The notes under the pieces: generated by a model | Database searches by the model: none | What the model was told of the DNA's origin: nothing | Seen by the model: the letters and a program-made list of their open reading frames with translations, nothing else | From: Fistulifera solaris | Taxonomy: Eukaryota; Bacillariophyta; Bacillariophyceae; Naviculales; Stauroneidaceae | Assembly (NCBI GenBank): GCA_030295235.1 | Contig: AP026126.1 | Coordinates: forward strand, 1,860,001-1,924,000 | Reading direction: 5' to 3' | Length of the DNA: 64,000 bases | In this document: piece by piece, positions 42,451-53,666 of the stretch | Numbering within the stretch: the stretch's first letter is position 1 | How the letters are laid out: every line of letters begins with the position of its first letter | Made by a program: the position numbers and the translations under genes

Positions 42451-42961
42451 ATTCTTTTCTGTAATGTTTTCAGTAATAAGTTATGATTTCAGTACAAAAT
42501 GTATATAGAGAACAAGGAACACGTTGAACTGTCAATTTCTCTGTATCTTTCTAAACGAGCTTCTTCCTTTGTCATACTCGATACTCGATACTCGATCCGT
42601 CAACATTAACGACTGATTACTGATCAAGATGCATACTCTGAGTTTCTACTGTAGCTCCATTCCCAGTTTCGCTTCCCCTCATTCTAGTGTACCGAGTGTG
42701 TGTGTGTGTGTTGAGTGTTGAGGTGTTGAGTGATGGATTGGACAGTCTCGAGGAGGAGGAGGAGTCGTCTCGAGTGTGTGTGTTTTTCGTGTGATGATGA
42801 TGAGATGAAAAGGACGACACGCTGGTGCGCACTGCCTGTTGCGGTTTCCGCCATCATCATTCTTGTCACAGCTCAAATCCGATTCTCCAGTCAAGCCCAA
42901 ATTCTTACGGAATCTCAGAAGCCTCACCAACTTTCAAAAATACACAAATATCACGAAAACC

Positions 42962-44281
42962 ATGTCTGAGTTTGGCGAGAGCGAAGAGACCGTCATTATT
43001 GAGGGGAAACTCCCCGCGTCCCTCATATATAGCTGGCATGATAGGCATGCCAATCTTCGCATTTCACAATACACAAACCTTCTTTCTGGTCTCCGTCAAC
43101 GAACCGCATATGGTAGAGAAATTGTTGAATGTTGTGTTGATGAAGAAGGGACTGAAATTATGATTGACATCACGGACTCTGCCATGTTCCGCGACGATTT
43201 CTTTGTCAACTACGGCAATAGAAGCGAGGATCACCCGCTTGTCGTTGCGCATAGGCTGAAAATGAAGGAACTCAAAGGTGACAGCAAGAAGATACTGTTC
43301 TCGCATCGTGAGACTATCGAAGAAGGCACGGTCACACTGAAAAGAATGGATGATATTGATTCTCAAGCCTTCCGTATCATTAGAAGGAACAATACATCTG
43401 GGGAAGAAACAGATACTGTTGCAGCAATTGAAATGGAAAGTAACTCTTTGAACTTTGTAGGTCAGGAGCACGGCCAGCTCAAAACACTTTCTATGCCGGA
43501 TCGAATGGACACGACTCCTTCTACTGAGTCGAGCCAGGAGCCGCAAATGGCTTTGAACGAGCTATCTGTGGCTGACATGATTCAGCAACCGAACCACCAG
43601 CCTGTCTTTCAAACACTGACACGCGATGTCACTGTAGCAAAGCAGGAACACAGCGAGGATTCTTTTATTTCTACTTTCGTGGAGCAGCAAACTGTTGTAC
43701 AGCAGCTTTCGAAAAGATCCATTGTAAGCTCGGGTGGCTCACTAACCAAAGCCCTTGTGTCGGATGCGTCTTATGAGATGAGCCGCAAGGTCAAAAGCCG
43801 CGGCCGAGATTCAACGTTCGACCAGACTTGGACGGATTCACAAAAGAAAACAGCAGACCAGCTAGTTACATCCGAAGTGCATGGCAACCTACCTGGGACA
43901 AACGACGGACTGATGTCAGCATTCAACGAGAATATGGGTGCTTGGTATACCATCAAGATAGGAGAAACAGCAGAGATACCAAGTGTTGCAGCAAGACTCG
44001 CGAATCTCCGCCCTACCCGACCATCATCTCTCTCAAGGGCGATAGCTGCGATACCAGCTAATCCTTCAGATGACGTAGCTGAACAAGCATTGGCTCTAAA
44101 TCAAGTGCCAATTGACGTGGAAATGAATTACGAATCACTGGGAAAACGTGATTTTGAATTTTTCAGTACGAGTGTTGACGCTGGAAAGGAACCGAGGCAC
44201 GGGGGGGAGATTGTTGTGTACGAGGGCAACCAAACTTCAAGTAACCTTGTTCACACTGCCAAGAAACCGAAAAGCCCTTGA
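42962..44281 (+). CDS. Unknown protein, longer paralogue of the gene at 41272
   Basis: Start at ATG 42962 (MSEFGESEETVIIEGKL); earlier in-frame start codons are not ATG or lie in the repeat-rich spacer. Intact, 439 residues, no intron. Residues 1-120 align with the divergent neighbour (see its shared blocks). The remaining about 320 residues are polar, Ser/Gln/Thr-rich and probably disordered, ending in a basic KKPKSP tail. No catalytic motif, signal peptide or membrane segment. The pair likely arose by local duplication and inversion; the extra C-terminal region was gained or lost in one copy. Confidence 0.72.
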   Translation: MSEFGESEETVIIEGKLPASLIYSWHDRHANLRISQYTNLLSGLRQRTAYGREIVECCVDEEGTEIMIDITDSAMFRDDFFVNYGNRSEDHPLVVAHRLKMKELKGDSKKILFSHRETIEEGTVTLKRMDDIDSQAFRIIRRNNTSGEETDTVAAIEMESNSLNFVGQEHGQLKTLSMPDRMDTTPSTESSQEPQMALNELSVADMIQQPNHQPVFQTLTRDVTVAKQEHSEDSFISTFVEQQTVVQQLSKRSIVSSGGSLTKALVSDASYEMSRKVKSRGRDSTFDQTWTDSQKKTADQLVTSEVHGNLPGTNDGLMSAFNENMGAWYTIKIGETAEIPSVAARLANLRPTRPSSLSRAIAAIPANPSDDVAEQALALNQVPIDVEMNYESLGKRDFEFFSTSVDAGKEPRHGGEIVVYEGNQTSSNLVHTAKKPKSP

Positions 44282-44421
44282 TTCGCACCTGTAATCCTTG
44301 AGGAAGGCACCCACCAAGAACCAAAAATCTGAAGAAGAATAAATTGCGCGCCTATTCTCATTCATTCGATTAAAGTTTGCATGCTATAGGTTAATTGAAT
44401 GATATTTATCTACTTTAGTGT

Positions 44422-45352
44422 CTACTTCGGTAGAGAGTTGATAGGGTTATCGGTTTTTAGTCGAAGCTGTACAACCGATGCAACTGCTCGGAAGTAATAA
44501 ACATGCCGTTTCAATTCATGTCGGAATTGCTGGCGCAGACATCCAAACCGCTTAATTCGTTGATTTACGTTTTCATGACGCGCCAAAGATTTTCCAATCA
44601 AAATCAATTTCCCTTTCTGATGACCACGATTTTTTATTGTCAGCTGGGAGATCGAACGATAGCCTTGGTCTGCTATTCCTTTTTCACCCTTCGAAAGCTG
44701 ACCGGCAAGGTTTCGTCGAAAAATCTTTGAATCAGGAAATTCCCCGCAAGGAAAAGGGCCATTGATCCAGATCATTTCACTGTCAAAAAGCGAGACAGCA
44801 ATTTCATAACGTAGTCCGGCGCTTCTGAATTTGTGCGAATACCATTTGGGCGAAAACGGACTCGGTTCGTTAATCGGACAGTCAGTCCCATCAACCGAAA
44901 ATGTATGAATACCAGATTTCGTTCGGCTGTTCCACTTTATCTATAAGAAAACATATTGTTAGCGATATACAAAGTGCAACAGGTAATCAGCGCAAAAGAC
45001 TTACCAATCGAGTAGAGAGCAATGCCAGTGCAGTGATAAACTGGTCGGACCACTTTCGAAAGGTCTTTTCATCGCATCCGGCCATGCCACTTAAAACTTC
45101 CTCTGTTGCATAAACTTTCAATTTCAGTAGGGCCCAAAGCAGATGCTTGAAGCGTCCATTCTCAGGGACTTTCAATAAGATCCACAGCTGAGAGCATTGT
45201 GTTGGCGATACGCCAAAGTGCGACATGAAGCGTCGCGTTTGAACCAAAGTGGGCTTGTAGCTGCGCATGTCCAGCGACTCGCCCATTATGAAACACCCAC
45301 TTCTCAAGAACTCTCTAGTCTGATTAGAAGAATAATTAAACTGTATCTTCAT
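44422..45352 (-). mobile_element. HARBI1/PIF-like DDE transposase with an intron
   Basis: Exons 45352-45005 and 44940-44422 (64-nt intron, GTAAGT...TATAG, phase 0) give about 288 residues from the ATG at 45352. N-terminal block: RSYKPTLVQTRRFMSHFGV, then LLWALLKLKVYATEEVLSG and CDEKTFRKW. The DDE domain shows SVDGTDCPINEPSPFSPKWY (first Asp), ADQGYR (second Asp) and RHENVNQRIKRF (Glu). All three catalytic positions are present and no frame break is seen, so the protein could be active. Terminal inverted repeats were not found by eye. It converges on the 42962 gene, 140 bp away, and marks the edge of the accessory island. Confidence 0.85.
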
Positions 45353-46078
45353 CGTAACTTGATGATCCAATCACCAAGAAAAATTCTACTTGTTGACAGC
45401 TGAATGGCTGAATGTGCGAGAGCGTGACAAATCGCAACTTTCTGTTTGTGTGTGTACGGAGTCGAGGACTCTATCGCCAAATGTCGTTGCCAGTTGCCAG
45501 GATGGTGGCATTGTCATATATGTGCTTGTGTATCGTTTCCACTGTACTTTGTAGGCTCCACGCTCCACGCTGCACGATTTTTTCAGCACTACGAACCACG
45601 ACTGAGGTCAGGATTTCAGTCTCTGTTGTTGGTCCGTATGACCGTCTCGTACTTGGTACGTAGCACGTAGCACAGTACTGCACCGGCAACTGCAGTGTGC
45701 AATTTTTCTACAATCTCTGCGAATTCAGAGTTCGCATCCAGGAAAAATTCAAAATCGCATTTTTTGTATTTTTTCTGTTTTTTAAAGAAAAATCAACAGT
45801 GCGCCTTGATTCAAAGGACATTTTACAGGTACATCAATGCCTATCTTTTTCGTGTTATTTCCAGTTTTCATAGTTATCATATTTCCCGCAGTCTCCTGTC
45901 GCTTCCGTTTTACTACTGAGTAAACAATAGCAAAATAAAAATTGCACCGCATCGCGTTCGCGACATAGACTGCATTATTTCATTTGGTCGAAAAAGTAAC
46001 AATAAAATGCTATCGAATATGCGATGCATGTCTCCATTGGGCTAAGGTTGCTTGCGTGAATAGATATCAACGACTAAA
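45353..46078. other. Spacer, no gene seen
   Basis: Contains several GTAC-rich words (GTACTTGGTACGTAGCACGTAGC near 45650) and TACGGAGTC near 45456. No credible coding frame. Transposon ends may lie here. Confidence 0.4.
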
Positions 46079-46840
46079 ATGCGGACTACTCTGCTGACTA
46101 TTTTGTTTTGCCTTCAATACAGAACGGGGCAAGGCTTTGTTCTCAACTCACATCGAGGAGGCGTTGTAAAGCGATTTCTCAACGACTACAGCGACGGTAT
46201 TCCTACAGAAATAAAAAACGCTGTCTTGAAGTCTGTCTATCTGGATATGGTCAATTTCAGTCGAGAAAATGGTAACCCGAATATCCCTTTGGGAAGTAAA
46301 GAAGGTCGGCAATGTGAGCAGCTTCGGCGTTTGGCTGTTCAAGGAAAGTTAAGCGAACAGGAAATGGAGTTGCTGCAGAAAATGAATTTTCGATTTTACA
46401 GTCTTGAACAGGTTTACGAAACTGCCGACTTTGACGAACTCTACGGTAAATTGGTGAAGTACAGGGATGAAAACGACGGGGACGTTTCACCACCAAAAAA
46501 ATACAACAAAGACCCAGAGTTAGGTGCCTGGGTCACAGGAATTCGCCGCAAAGGGAAAGACTACCTTGATCCGGATCACGTAAAGAAATTGGATGCTATA
46601 CAATTTGATTGGGTCAGTCCTCGTGGTTGCGGAAGCCAGTTCATGACGCAGTATCGCGATTTGCTACGGCGTAAATCACAAGGCGAGGACATATTTCAGG
46701 ACGAAGCAGCGCGTAAATGGTTACGAGCTCAACAAGAAGCTGCAAAGCGAGGCACTCTCAGTGAGACTAGGCGCCATTACATGGAAGCGCTCATGCAAGG
46801 AAAGGACTGGGTAACTGACAAATTGCCGCGACAGACGTGA
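46079..46840 (+). CDS. Helicase-associated-domain protein with signal peptide
   Basis: Intact 253-residue frame from an ATG. Residues 1-20 form a signal peptide (MRTTLLTILFCLQYRTGQG) followed by F-V, so plastid import is possible. Two copies of the helicase-associated (HA) motif are visible: about 45-100 (DMVNFSRENGNPNIP to ELLQKMNFRFY) and about 120-178 (KYRDENDGDVSPPKKY, LGAWVTGIRRKG, KKLDAIQFDW). HA repeats are thought to bind nucleic acids and are numerous in diatoms. There is no helicase core. The C-terminus is charged and helical. Confidence 0.72.
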   Translation: MRTTLLTILFCLQYRTGQGFVLNSHRGGVVKRFLNDYSDGIPTEIKNAVLKSVYLDMVNFSRENGNPNIPLGSKEGRQCEQLRRLAVQGKLSEQEMELLQKMNFRFYSLEQVYETADFDELYGKLVKYRDENDGDVSPPKKYNKDPELGAWVTGIRRKGKDYLDPDHVKKLDAIQFDWVSPRGCGSQFMTQYRDLLRRKSQGEDIFQDEAARKWLRAQQEAAKRGTLSETRRHYMEALMQGKDWVTDKLPRQT

Positions 46841-48029
46841 CATCGTTTGGTGTTGGCTGAGAGAAGAGAGAGCTACAAGTACTCCGTAATCTTTTACTGT
46901 CGCGTCACTTTGTCATCTAAACTAAGGGCTGTCCCTGACATCTTTTTCCTGAAAAATCTAATTTTTAGTGAGCATAATATCATCATCTTAGCTTGCACCA
47001 TGCACATGACGATGTGTTTTCAAATTTATTTATTCATACAGAAAAGTGAAGAATGCGTCGTGTGTCTGACGTGAGATCGTCGATTCCATTCACGCATCTT
47101 CGCCCAAGCTCAAGAGAACCTGAGTTTATTAAAGCTTCACCTTTCGGCTTTCGGTGCACGACAAATAACACGACATCAACAATCAACATGGAACCAAGGA
47201 ACACGCAACATGCATCCTTAAAGTTTTCTTGATAGTGTTATGTAGTGTCTCTAAATCCAAAAGTCCTGAGCCCTTCGTACGATTAGGAAAGCTTTCTATT
47301 TTTTAAATGTTCGTGGAAATTTCACTGTATTTTTAATATCCGTTGACGCGAGGTAGTCGTAATCGCTGTCTTGGAATTCCATTAGGCATATGTGAATAGA
47401 AATAATGAAATAATACAGCATGTTTGAGAAGCTCGAGTATAGTCGTTTGTGTTTTCTGGTCACCAGTCATTAGTTACTCAACTTGAACAGTGAAACATGG
47501 AACATGGAACTCCATATAGAACATTCGATATGCACGGAAGTCAAAAGAAAGAAAAAAGATACCTCCCGCTGCTTACTATCCGCTACTCGCTACTCGCTAC
47601 AAAGGCTTACAGAAGTTCTTTGGTCGAATATCTATCTTCCGTTAGGATTTAATCAACAGCTCATTTTACTGTTTAGCAAATAGAACGAGAATTTCTGTTC
47701 ATTATTCTGAAACCGAACTTACTATAGTCGTCGTATGTATCATTTGCCGTCTGTTTTTAGATTTTTTTAGATCAACCTGGTTTTCAAAGGAAATCATTGT
47801 AACCATAGAAATTAGTACTTTTGAAGTATCGTCGATAAATATTAACGGGCTTCATCACTATTTACACGACCTTTTACGTGGAGAAGCGGAAATAGCCACA
47901 ATACACCATTTCACACCACGAAACGAACAGACCCGGTTCTTTTGAGTCGTCGTTGCGAACGCTTTGGCGAAATTGCTGTCGTAGTTCACGGTTTTGCACC
48001 AAGCGTCAGAAATAAAGAATAAACATACC
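46841..48029. other. 1.19-kb AT-rich spacer, no gene seen
   Basis: No convincing coding frame. TACTCCGTAA at about 46880 matches the TACGGAGTA word found in other spacers, and a TACTCGCTAC repeat lies near 47585. Confidence 0.45.
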
Positions 48030-48899
48030 ATGAACACATCTATTAAGTGCGATAACTACTTCAACGAGGCTAACACTAAGAGGTTGAACGCGAAGAGGAA
48101 CGGTGGGTCTTCTTTCGTTAACAATGCTGACAACGAGATCCTCGCAATCGCTTCTCCAAAACGAAGAAACTTTGACCTAGATATCTCGCGGTCGAGTGAG
48201 CATACGTTTGACGAGCGCTGTCATAAAGCCCTTGTATACACCGTTTGCTGTAGTTTCAATGATGACGAGGACGATGACGATTTTTCCGTATCCACAAGCT
48301 GCAGTGTCTGCACAGAATTTCAACCAGAATCACCAGTAAAATTTGACAACCAAAAAGAAGTACGTTTTTCAGAGACAATGACAGTCCGGGAATTTTCAAT
48401 CACTGTTGGAGATCCTGCGCTCTCCGCTGATTCTTGTCCGTTGACGCTGGACTGGCTGTTTTCAGAAAAGAAAAAATGTTTAAACGAATCACCGCGAAGT
48501 AGTGCACTTCGAAGACTCAATGTTTATCAACGGCGAGAGAGAGTGGCACAAGTGCAGGGTATAACAATAAACGAAGTCAGATCGATCGAAATTGAGCGCG
48601 TGCTAGAGCGCATGGAGGATACAATGCATCTTCAAGAATCATATTTGGAAGAACTGATAGAAGTTGAGGACGAATCAGAGTCAGGGAATGAATGGATTGA
48701 AAAACGGACACTAAATATTGATGGGATACGTGAATACAGAGATGAGACCGACCAATCATCACGAGCCAGGATCTGGTCCGATCGCGATTGGTCTCGAGCT
48801 TTACCGGATGATAGTGAATCAGAAACATCCTCGCAATGGCTGATGAACGCATCACTAAGAGATTTGAATGTTGAGTGGAGCCAAGGCGAGGAATGGTGA
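48030..48899 (+). CDS. Unknown acidic protein with KEVRFSETM motif
   Basis: Start at ATG 48030 (MNTSIKCDNYF); 289 residues, intact. An acidic stretch (DDEDDDDF) precedes KEVRFSETMTVREF and SCPLTLDWLF. A VxF segment followed by a short hydrophobic/Trp block resembles a family of diatom proteins with a KxVxF...GDNP...LxW pattern, and the RVxF part resembles a protein-phosphatase-1 docking site. These links are from memory and tentative. The rest is charged, with helical segments (RSIEIERVLERMED). No membrane segment. Confidence 0.62.
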   Translation: MNTSIKCDNYFNEANTKRLNAKRNGGSSFVNNADNEILAIASPKRRNFDLDISRSSEHTFDERCHKALVYTVCCSFNDDEDDDDFSVSTSCSVCTEFQPESPVKFDNQKEVRFSETMTVREFSITVGDPALSADSCPLTLDWLFSEKKKCLNESPRSSALRRLNVYQRRERVAQVQGITINEVRSIEIERVLERMEDTMHLQESYLEELIEVEDESESGNEWIEKRTLNIDGIREYRDETDQSSRARIWSDRDWSRALPDDSESETSSQWLMNASLRDLNVEWSQGEEW

Positions 48900-49325
48900 G
48901 CGAAGCCCACCGTATGGAAAAGAACAAAGCGTTATATGTTTTTTCGTTTCAGATAAAAGAATAACTACAAAATCCTGCACCTCTACCAGATGAATGCACG
49001 ATAACCTCTAGAAGCATGTTAAATTATTGCTACGTATGCTTGCTAAAGAGAAGAGGACTTAGCCAGATCATCTTAGTATAATACTTGAAGGGCTACTACA
49101 AGCAAAAAATAACAGGAACGGCTGGGGCTGGGTCAAGGGCCAATCAACGAAACCAATCATGTCTTGCAACCCAAGGAAAAGGACAGCCTTTTGCATGAAC
49201 TTGAATGTAACAATGAAATAGGGCCTATTGCTTTATCGCAACCTGGATGGGAACGATTTGGAGTGCACAATGTGTAAGATGTCATCACCTTCGACAAATG
49301 TGCTTTTCCATAAGCCCTTTTTCTT
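48900..49325. other. Convergent spacer, no gene seen
   Basis: 3' flanks of two convergent genes; no coding frame. Confidence 0.4.
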
Positions 49326-50086
49326 TTAATCAGAAAGCAAAATGCTCTCTACAGATAATCCGGACTCTGATTGTGTTAAACGCGGCGGCCTTGAATCTTG
49401 ATCAATAGGCTCTTGCTTTCCAATTTGTGATTGACGTCGGCACACCTCCAAGAGTAGAAACCCGTGCCAAAGGTATTCAGCGATATAGGCAGGGTACCAA
49501 AGTCTGAGATCATTAACGTTGTATACATCATGGCCAACATAGTGGAAAGAGAAAGATTGCTGGTTGTAGAAGGAGTGTAGGAGGGACCAGACTCGGGAGC
49601 ATCCATAGCTCGCAACAATTGATGAAACGGCAAACGGTCGAGACTCCATTTTTCGCCAGCACCATATCGTTAATAGCGGATGCGCTACTAAATCAAAGAA
49701 ATGGATAACAGCCCTGAAAAGCAGCGCACACCCGGTCTGAACAACGGTATCGTCATCCATGATCATCTCTCGCAAGACTTGCGGACTGTTTTTGTACAAC
49801 AAATGAAAAACGGTGCCGTACAAAATATGTTCGACCACGACAGATGAATACCAACCTAGGCAGACCCCGGTGCCCTGAATAGCAAGAAACTGACAAAGTC
49901 TATCATTTCGGGTGAAAAGAAGACGAGCACACCCCAGTTAAACCATAGTGTGTATCCACGGTTGAGAAACCACTCTGTCGGCATCGTTGGCAGGAGACAA
50001 ACGATTAACCATATGGGCACGCGCCAAGATGGTGGCCCACTAGATTCTGATTCAGACTTGATTTTCCTTGGTTTGTAGTGACACAT
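49326..50086 (-). CDS. Multi-pass membrane protein of unknown function, frame broken
   Basis: From the ATG at 50086 the first frame reads two membrane segments (VPIWLIVCLLPTMP, LWFNWGVLVFF) then stops after DFVSFL. Adding one T at 49887-49889 (AAA on the plus strand) continues as AIQGTGVCLGWYSSVVVEHI. Further hydrophobic segments follow (GCALLFRAVIHFFDLVAHPLL, YPAYIAEYLWHGFLLLEVC) and a polar tail, 253 residues. There are five to six membrane spans, with conserved-looking His and Asp residues near HFFDLVAHP. Family not recognised. Confidence 0.62.
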
Positions 50087-50497
50087 TTGTTCTGCTCCTT
50101 TTCAAGAACAAGATTGAATGACGAATCTTGGTCATCGCGAGCAAGAATGAGGAATGCTTATTAGATTCTCACCATGGGTTTCTTTTTTGTTTTCTCAAAT
50201 CCACCACTATTTTTTGTCACACATTCCCTAAGTATCCTTCTTCGATTGTACGTTGTACTTGTTTTTGTTTCGTACATAGACTTTATTCTTTTCGTTCTAC
50301 AATATATCTGATACATTGCTAATGTTTATGATTATTTTATCCGTTGCAGCATATTAAAGAGTGATAAGAGCGTTTTCGGCTTCTGATGCGCAAGTTTTTG
50401 TCGACCATGGATTGGCTTATTAGAAAGAACGCTTCCGGAGTATCTATTGTACCCTTGTTCGTTTTGATGATTTAGGAAAGTAAAGCCGATTCGAGTA
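50087..50497. other. Divergent spacer, no gene seen
   Basis: Spacer between divergent genes; AT-rich with no convincing frame. Confidence 0.4.
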
Positions 50498-51202
50498 ATG
50501 ACTCTAAACAGGGCAATGATGTTTGCCATTCGCTTCTTGGTCAGCACCGACGAACTTGTTGTGATTCAACCTCCAACCCGGCGGAGATCCCTCAAAAGCC
50601 CGTCTCGGCGGACAAGAATCTGGACTCCACCGGCAAAAACAACTCGTGCAATAGATGCAGGTGAGCTTCTTGTAACGAGTATCGGTTACTTAAGTCATCT
50701 CATTGCCATTTTTCTACAAAGTAACGGGAGACATCCAGGATAGCCCAATACTTTGGTTGCTCTACGTGACAATCCTGACCCGGACACGTGCGACGGTAAT
50801 AAGAAAAAATTCTCATTGTCGCCATTTCTTCCTTGTCGTCTCCTTACTATTTCCCGCATCACAGTTGTAACACTCAAGACCTTTACTGGTACGCATTGGC
50901 CGGGCGAATTGAGTATACTTTGTGTAGTCCCATGCGAAAAGACTACGACCAACGATCCGGTTGAGTGTCTTGAAGCACTCCGCCAGGAGGAGGAGGCAGA
51001 GACGTTGGTGGGGAGCGAACGACAGTGTATTTCTCCAGAAATTTGCCAACTGGCTTGCGCGTTTTTTTGCTTAGCTGGCTCGACACCCCAATATTGTGAT
51101 TCCTTATCCTTGCTGCATAACCCAGAGCACGCATTCTACTTGGTACAATATGAGCTATTAACATGCATACGGCAAACTTTTTCATCGCGAAAGAAACTTT
51201 GA
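50498..51202 (+). CDS. Unknown protein, two introns, one frame break
   Basis: Model: exons 50498-50660, 50722-50795 and 50865-51202, with introns GTGAGC...AAAG (61 nt) and GTAATAAG...ACAG (69 nt). Within exon 2 the frame holds only if one C is added at 50744-50746, giving DIQDSPNTLVALRDNP and a total of 191 residues. The C-terminal part has many Cys (CISPEICQLACAFFCLAG, QYCDSL) and reads as compact helical sequence. The independent agreement of both splice phases with the corrected frame supports the model. No family recognised. Confidence 0.55.
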
Positions 51203-51262
51203 ATCTTCTCTGCCACTTTATCTTCACTGCTACCAACGCGTAAAGATACCGACCGTTTGCCC

Positions 51263-53055
51263 TCAGCCATCTAAAGGAGTAACAAACTCATCAAGCCACT
51301 CAAGCTGATCAATCGCTTGTTGCGCCCTAACACACCATCGCTCGATTACTTCAGGAGACTCGCAAGCTTGAAACCCTTGCTTCAACACACGTTGCAGCTC
51401 GTCAGTGATGCCTCTCCAAGCAGCCAAATCTTTCGGAGTACCGCTGTTGGCAAACTCCGAAAAAGCTTGGGCGGCTTCAACGTTCCCTTCGCAAATTTCA
51501 ACCATAATCTCATCAACAGTTTGACTTTTGTGCGGCGTCAATCCAAGATTGAATAATTTCTGCGCCGATTGCATCACCAGTCGCTGTCATCAATGTTTGT
51601 ACTAAGCATTCCGCGTTGCAATTCGCGAGCTCACGCCAGTTATGGATACCAGCTTCCAACAAACACGTTGCGTAATGATCCGCTTCGCAAGCGGTGTTCT
51701 CATTCTCGCTTACACACTCTTTCAGTTCGTCTAGGTCCGGGTCCGATGGTGTCACCACAACGTACGGGGCACTGTCTATACGAGCCGCCACAGCATTTGC
51801 AAAACGAGTACTGCGCGACTGGCGTTCGAACGCTTGCAGATTGTCCATCGCTTGTTCAACAGACTCTATGGCTTCAGCAGCTGCTTGCCAATCGTCAGTA
51901 CTTGCATCTCCAGACTGCTTTTGTCGAAGATTTTCGATGGCTTTTGCGCTCAAGTGCTCTTTCCTCCGTCGAAGAAAAGACCAATCCAAATCTGGTTGCA
52001 AAACCTGGAGTGCCTGTCCAAGATCAATTTGCTTAGTCTCAAGAGATGAACAGTAATGGTGCGCGACGGACCAGAAGACGCGAGGCGAGAGTATTGCTAT
52101 GTTTTGCGGTCGCAAAGCCTCTGGATTGGCGCGGTGAATTGCCGCCACAAGAGACTGCAATACCTCTTCCGAAATTTCATCAACTTGTTCTTCAAAATCT
52201 CCTCTTCCTTGAACACCTTTAGAGAAGGTGACTCTCAACCTGTCATTCTCTAGCAACGTATTCCATTTTCCGCTTGTCAAAGCAGCGATTCGTGACATGG
52301 CCTTGTTTTTGTTCGAAAGCGTCATTGACAGCCTGACGCCATCTTGAACGCATAAGAAGCGCTCCCTTGCTGTTATTACTCGAATTCAGCGCGTCAAGCA
52401 AGCCAGCAGCAGGGTCATCCGTGTTGAACTGCTGTTTGATACTTCGTCGTGGGTGCTTGGCATTTAACACAACACCGTCCTCTAATCTCCGTCCAGTTGT
52501 AGACGCCGCAGCAAAGTGCGGATTGCGACGTGGAGTCGAATTAGTTTTAGCTTTATTTTGATTCATTTTTCGTGCATTGTTGGTACTGGCTTTAGGACGT
52601 TTCGTCGAAATCTGCTCTCGTTCGTCGATCAGTCGGTTCATTTCGGAAAACGAGGCAGACGCCACTTGGGCCGCGGCACGTTTAGACCCTTCACGGCGCA
52701 TCGGCGAGGCAATGTCGCTTTCATCTGCATCTGAAAAAACGGCCTCTTCGCATTCATCATCTAATCCCTTGTGTTTCTCCGCTTTTGGCTTTTCTTTCGA
52801 CTTGGAGCTCGACTTATTATTTGCTTCTTTCGGTACGACCAAAATTCTATCTTGCGATTGTAATCCGGCTTCCAGGAGAGTTGTTTTATCACAACAAGGC
52901 AATTCTTTTCGAGGCAAAGCCCTCACTAATTGAATAGAAGGGTTTCCCGAATGCTCATATAGTTCGGCCAAGGTTGCCGACGATTGAATCTGAATTTCCT
53001 TCCGCTTGGGACCTTCCGTGAGCAAGAGCTTCCACATCTTGCTTGAATCCGCCAT
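51263..53055 (-). CDS. Protein with N-terminal ubiquitin-like domain, two frame breaks
   Basis: Three consecutive minus-strand frames join if one base is dropped at T5 52306-52310 (junction FEQNKAMSRIAAL) and one at T4 51536-51539 (junction DAAQSQTVDEIM), giving 596 residues. Residues about 6-75 (MWKLLLTEGPKRKEIQIQSS to RILVVPKEA) look like a UBX/ubiquitin-like fold of the type at the N-terminus of OTU1-like proteins. A Lys/Ser-rich disordered region follows, then a mostly helical C-terminal half (VDEISEEVLQSLVAAIHRA, ALQVLQPDLDWSFLRRRKE). No protease or ligase motif seen. It may be a p97/VCP or ubiquitin-pathway adaptor; this is inference. Confidence 0.65.
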
Positions 53056-53666
53056 AGTATCAGCTCATAGATTGCTGTATAAGTGCGAATAATAATGAAA
53101 CACAATAACGAACCAAAGCGGGATTTTTGATGACAACAGTATTACAATAAAACTGAGTAAAACGAAAAATTGAACCTTTGCAGTAGTCACGAAAACAAAG
53201 GCCCCTCAGTCATGAGAAAAACGTCATGCCGTATGGTATCGTAAAAGATGCACTTCCTGTAGAGTATTGCTATAGGCTGATGTGCGTAATAAGGTAATTA
53301 GTAATTAGTCAACAATTCACTGAAGAAGTTGTCATTCTTAAGTTTCATTATGGTGTCGGGGAAATTACGATCGATACTCGTTGCTCTGTCTCAATGATCG
53401 TCTGCATTTTGTGTGTTCCGGACACTTTAGTTTCGTCGAACGAAAGCTCCTACAAGAGTCTTCCATGTAACGCACAGTAGACTAATCAAGACAGCGACCA
53501 TAAGGTAATGAGAGTATATATTCTGGAAGTCTCCTCGGGTGTGAGTATGTCGATCATGAATATCTGGCTAAATTCTTTTACAAAGTCATCAATAGTAGTT
53601 GAAAAGCTAATATTATTAACAAACAGTTGGTTAGTTAAAACTGAGAACTTGGTTGCCGAACTTGAC
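53056..53666. other. Spacer, no gene seen
   Basis: Contains a half copy of the dispersed palindrome (CTCAGTCATGAG at about 53206) and AT-rich stretches. A short minus-strand frame at 53486-53743 overlaps the next gene's end and looks spurious. Confidence 0.4.

Noticed and set aside
42218-42508. Open frame through the TTATG repeat encoding Tyr/Val/Met/Leu-rich peptide
   Set aside because: Produced by the microsatellite; no other sign of coding.
8271-52310. Programmed +1 ribosomal frameshifting as explanation for the frame breaks
   Set aside because: No shared slippery sequence or stop context, both +1 and -1 are needed, and unrelated genes are affected.
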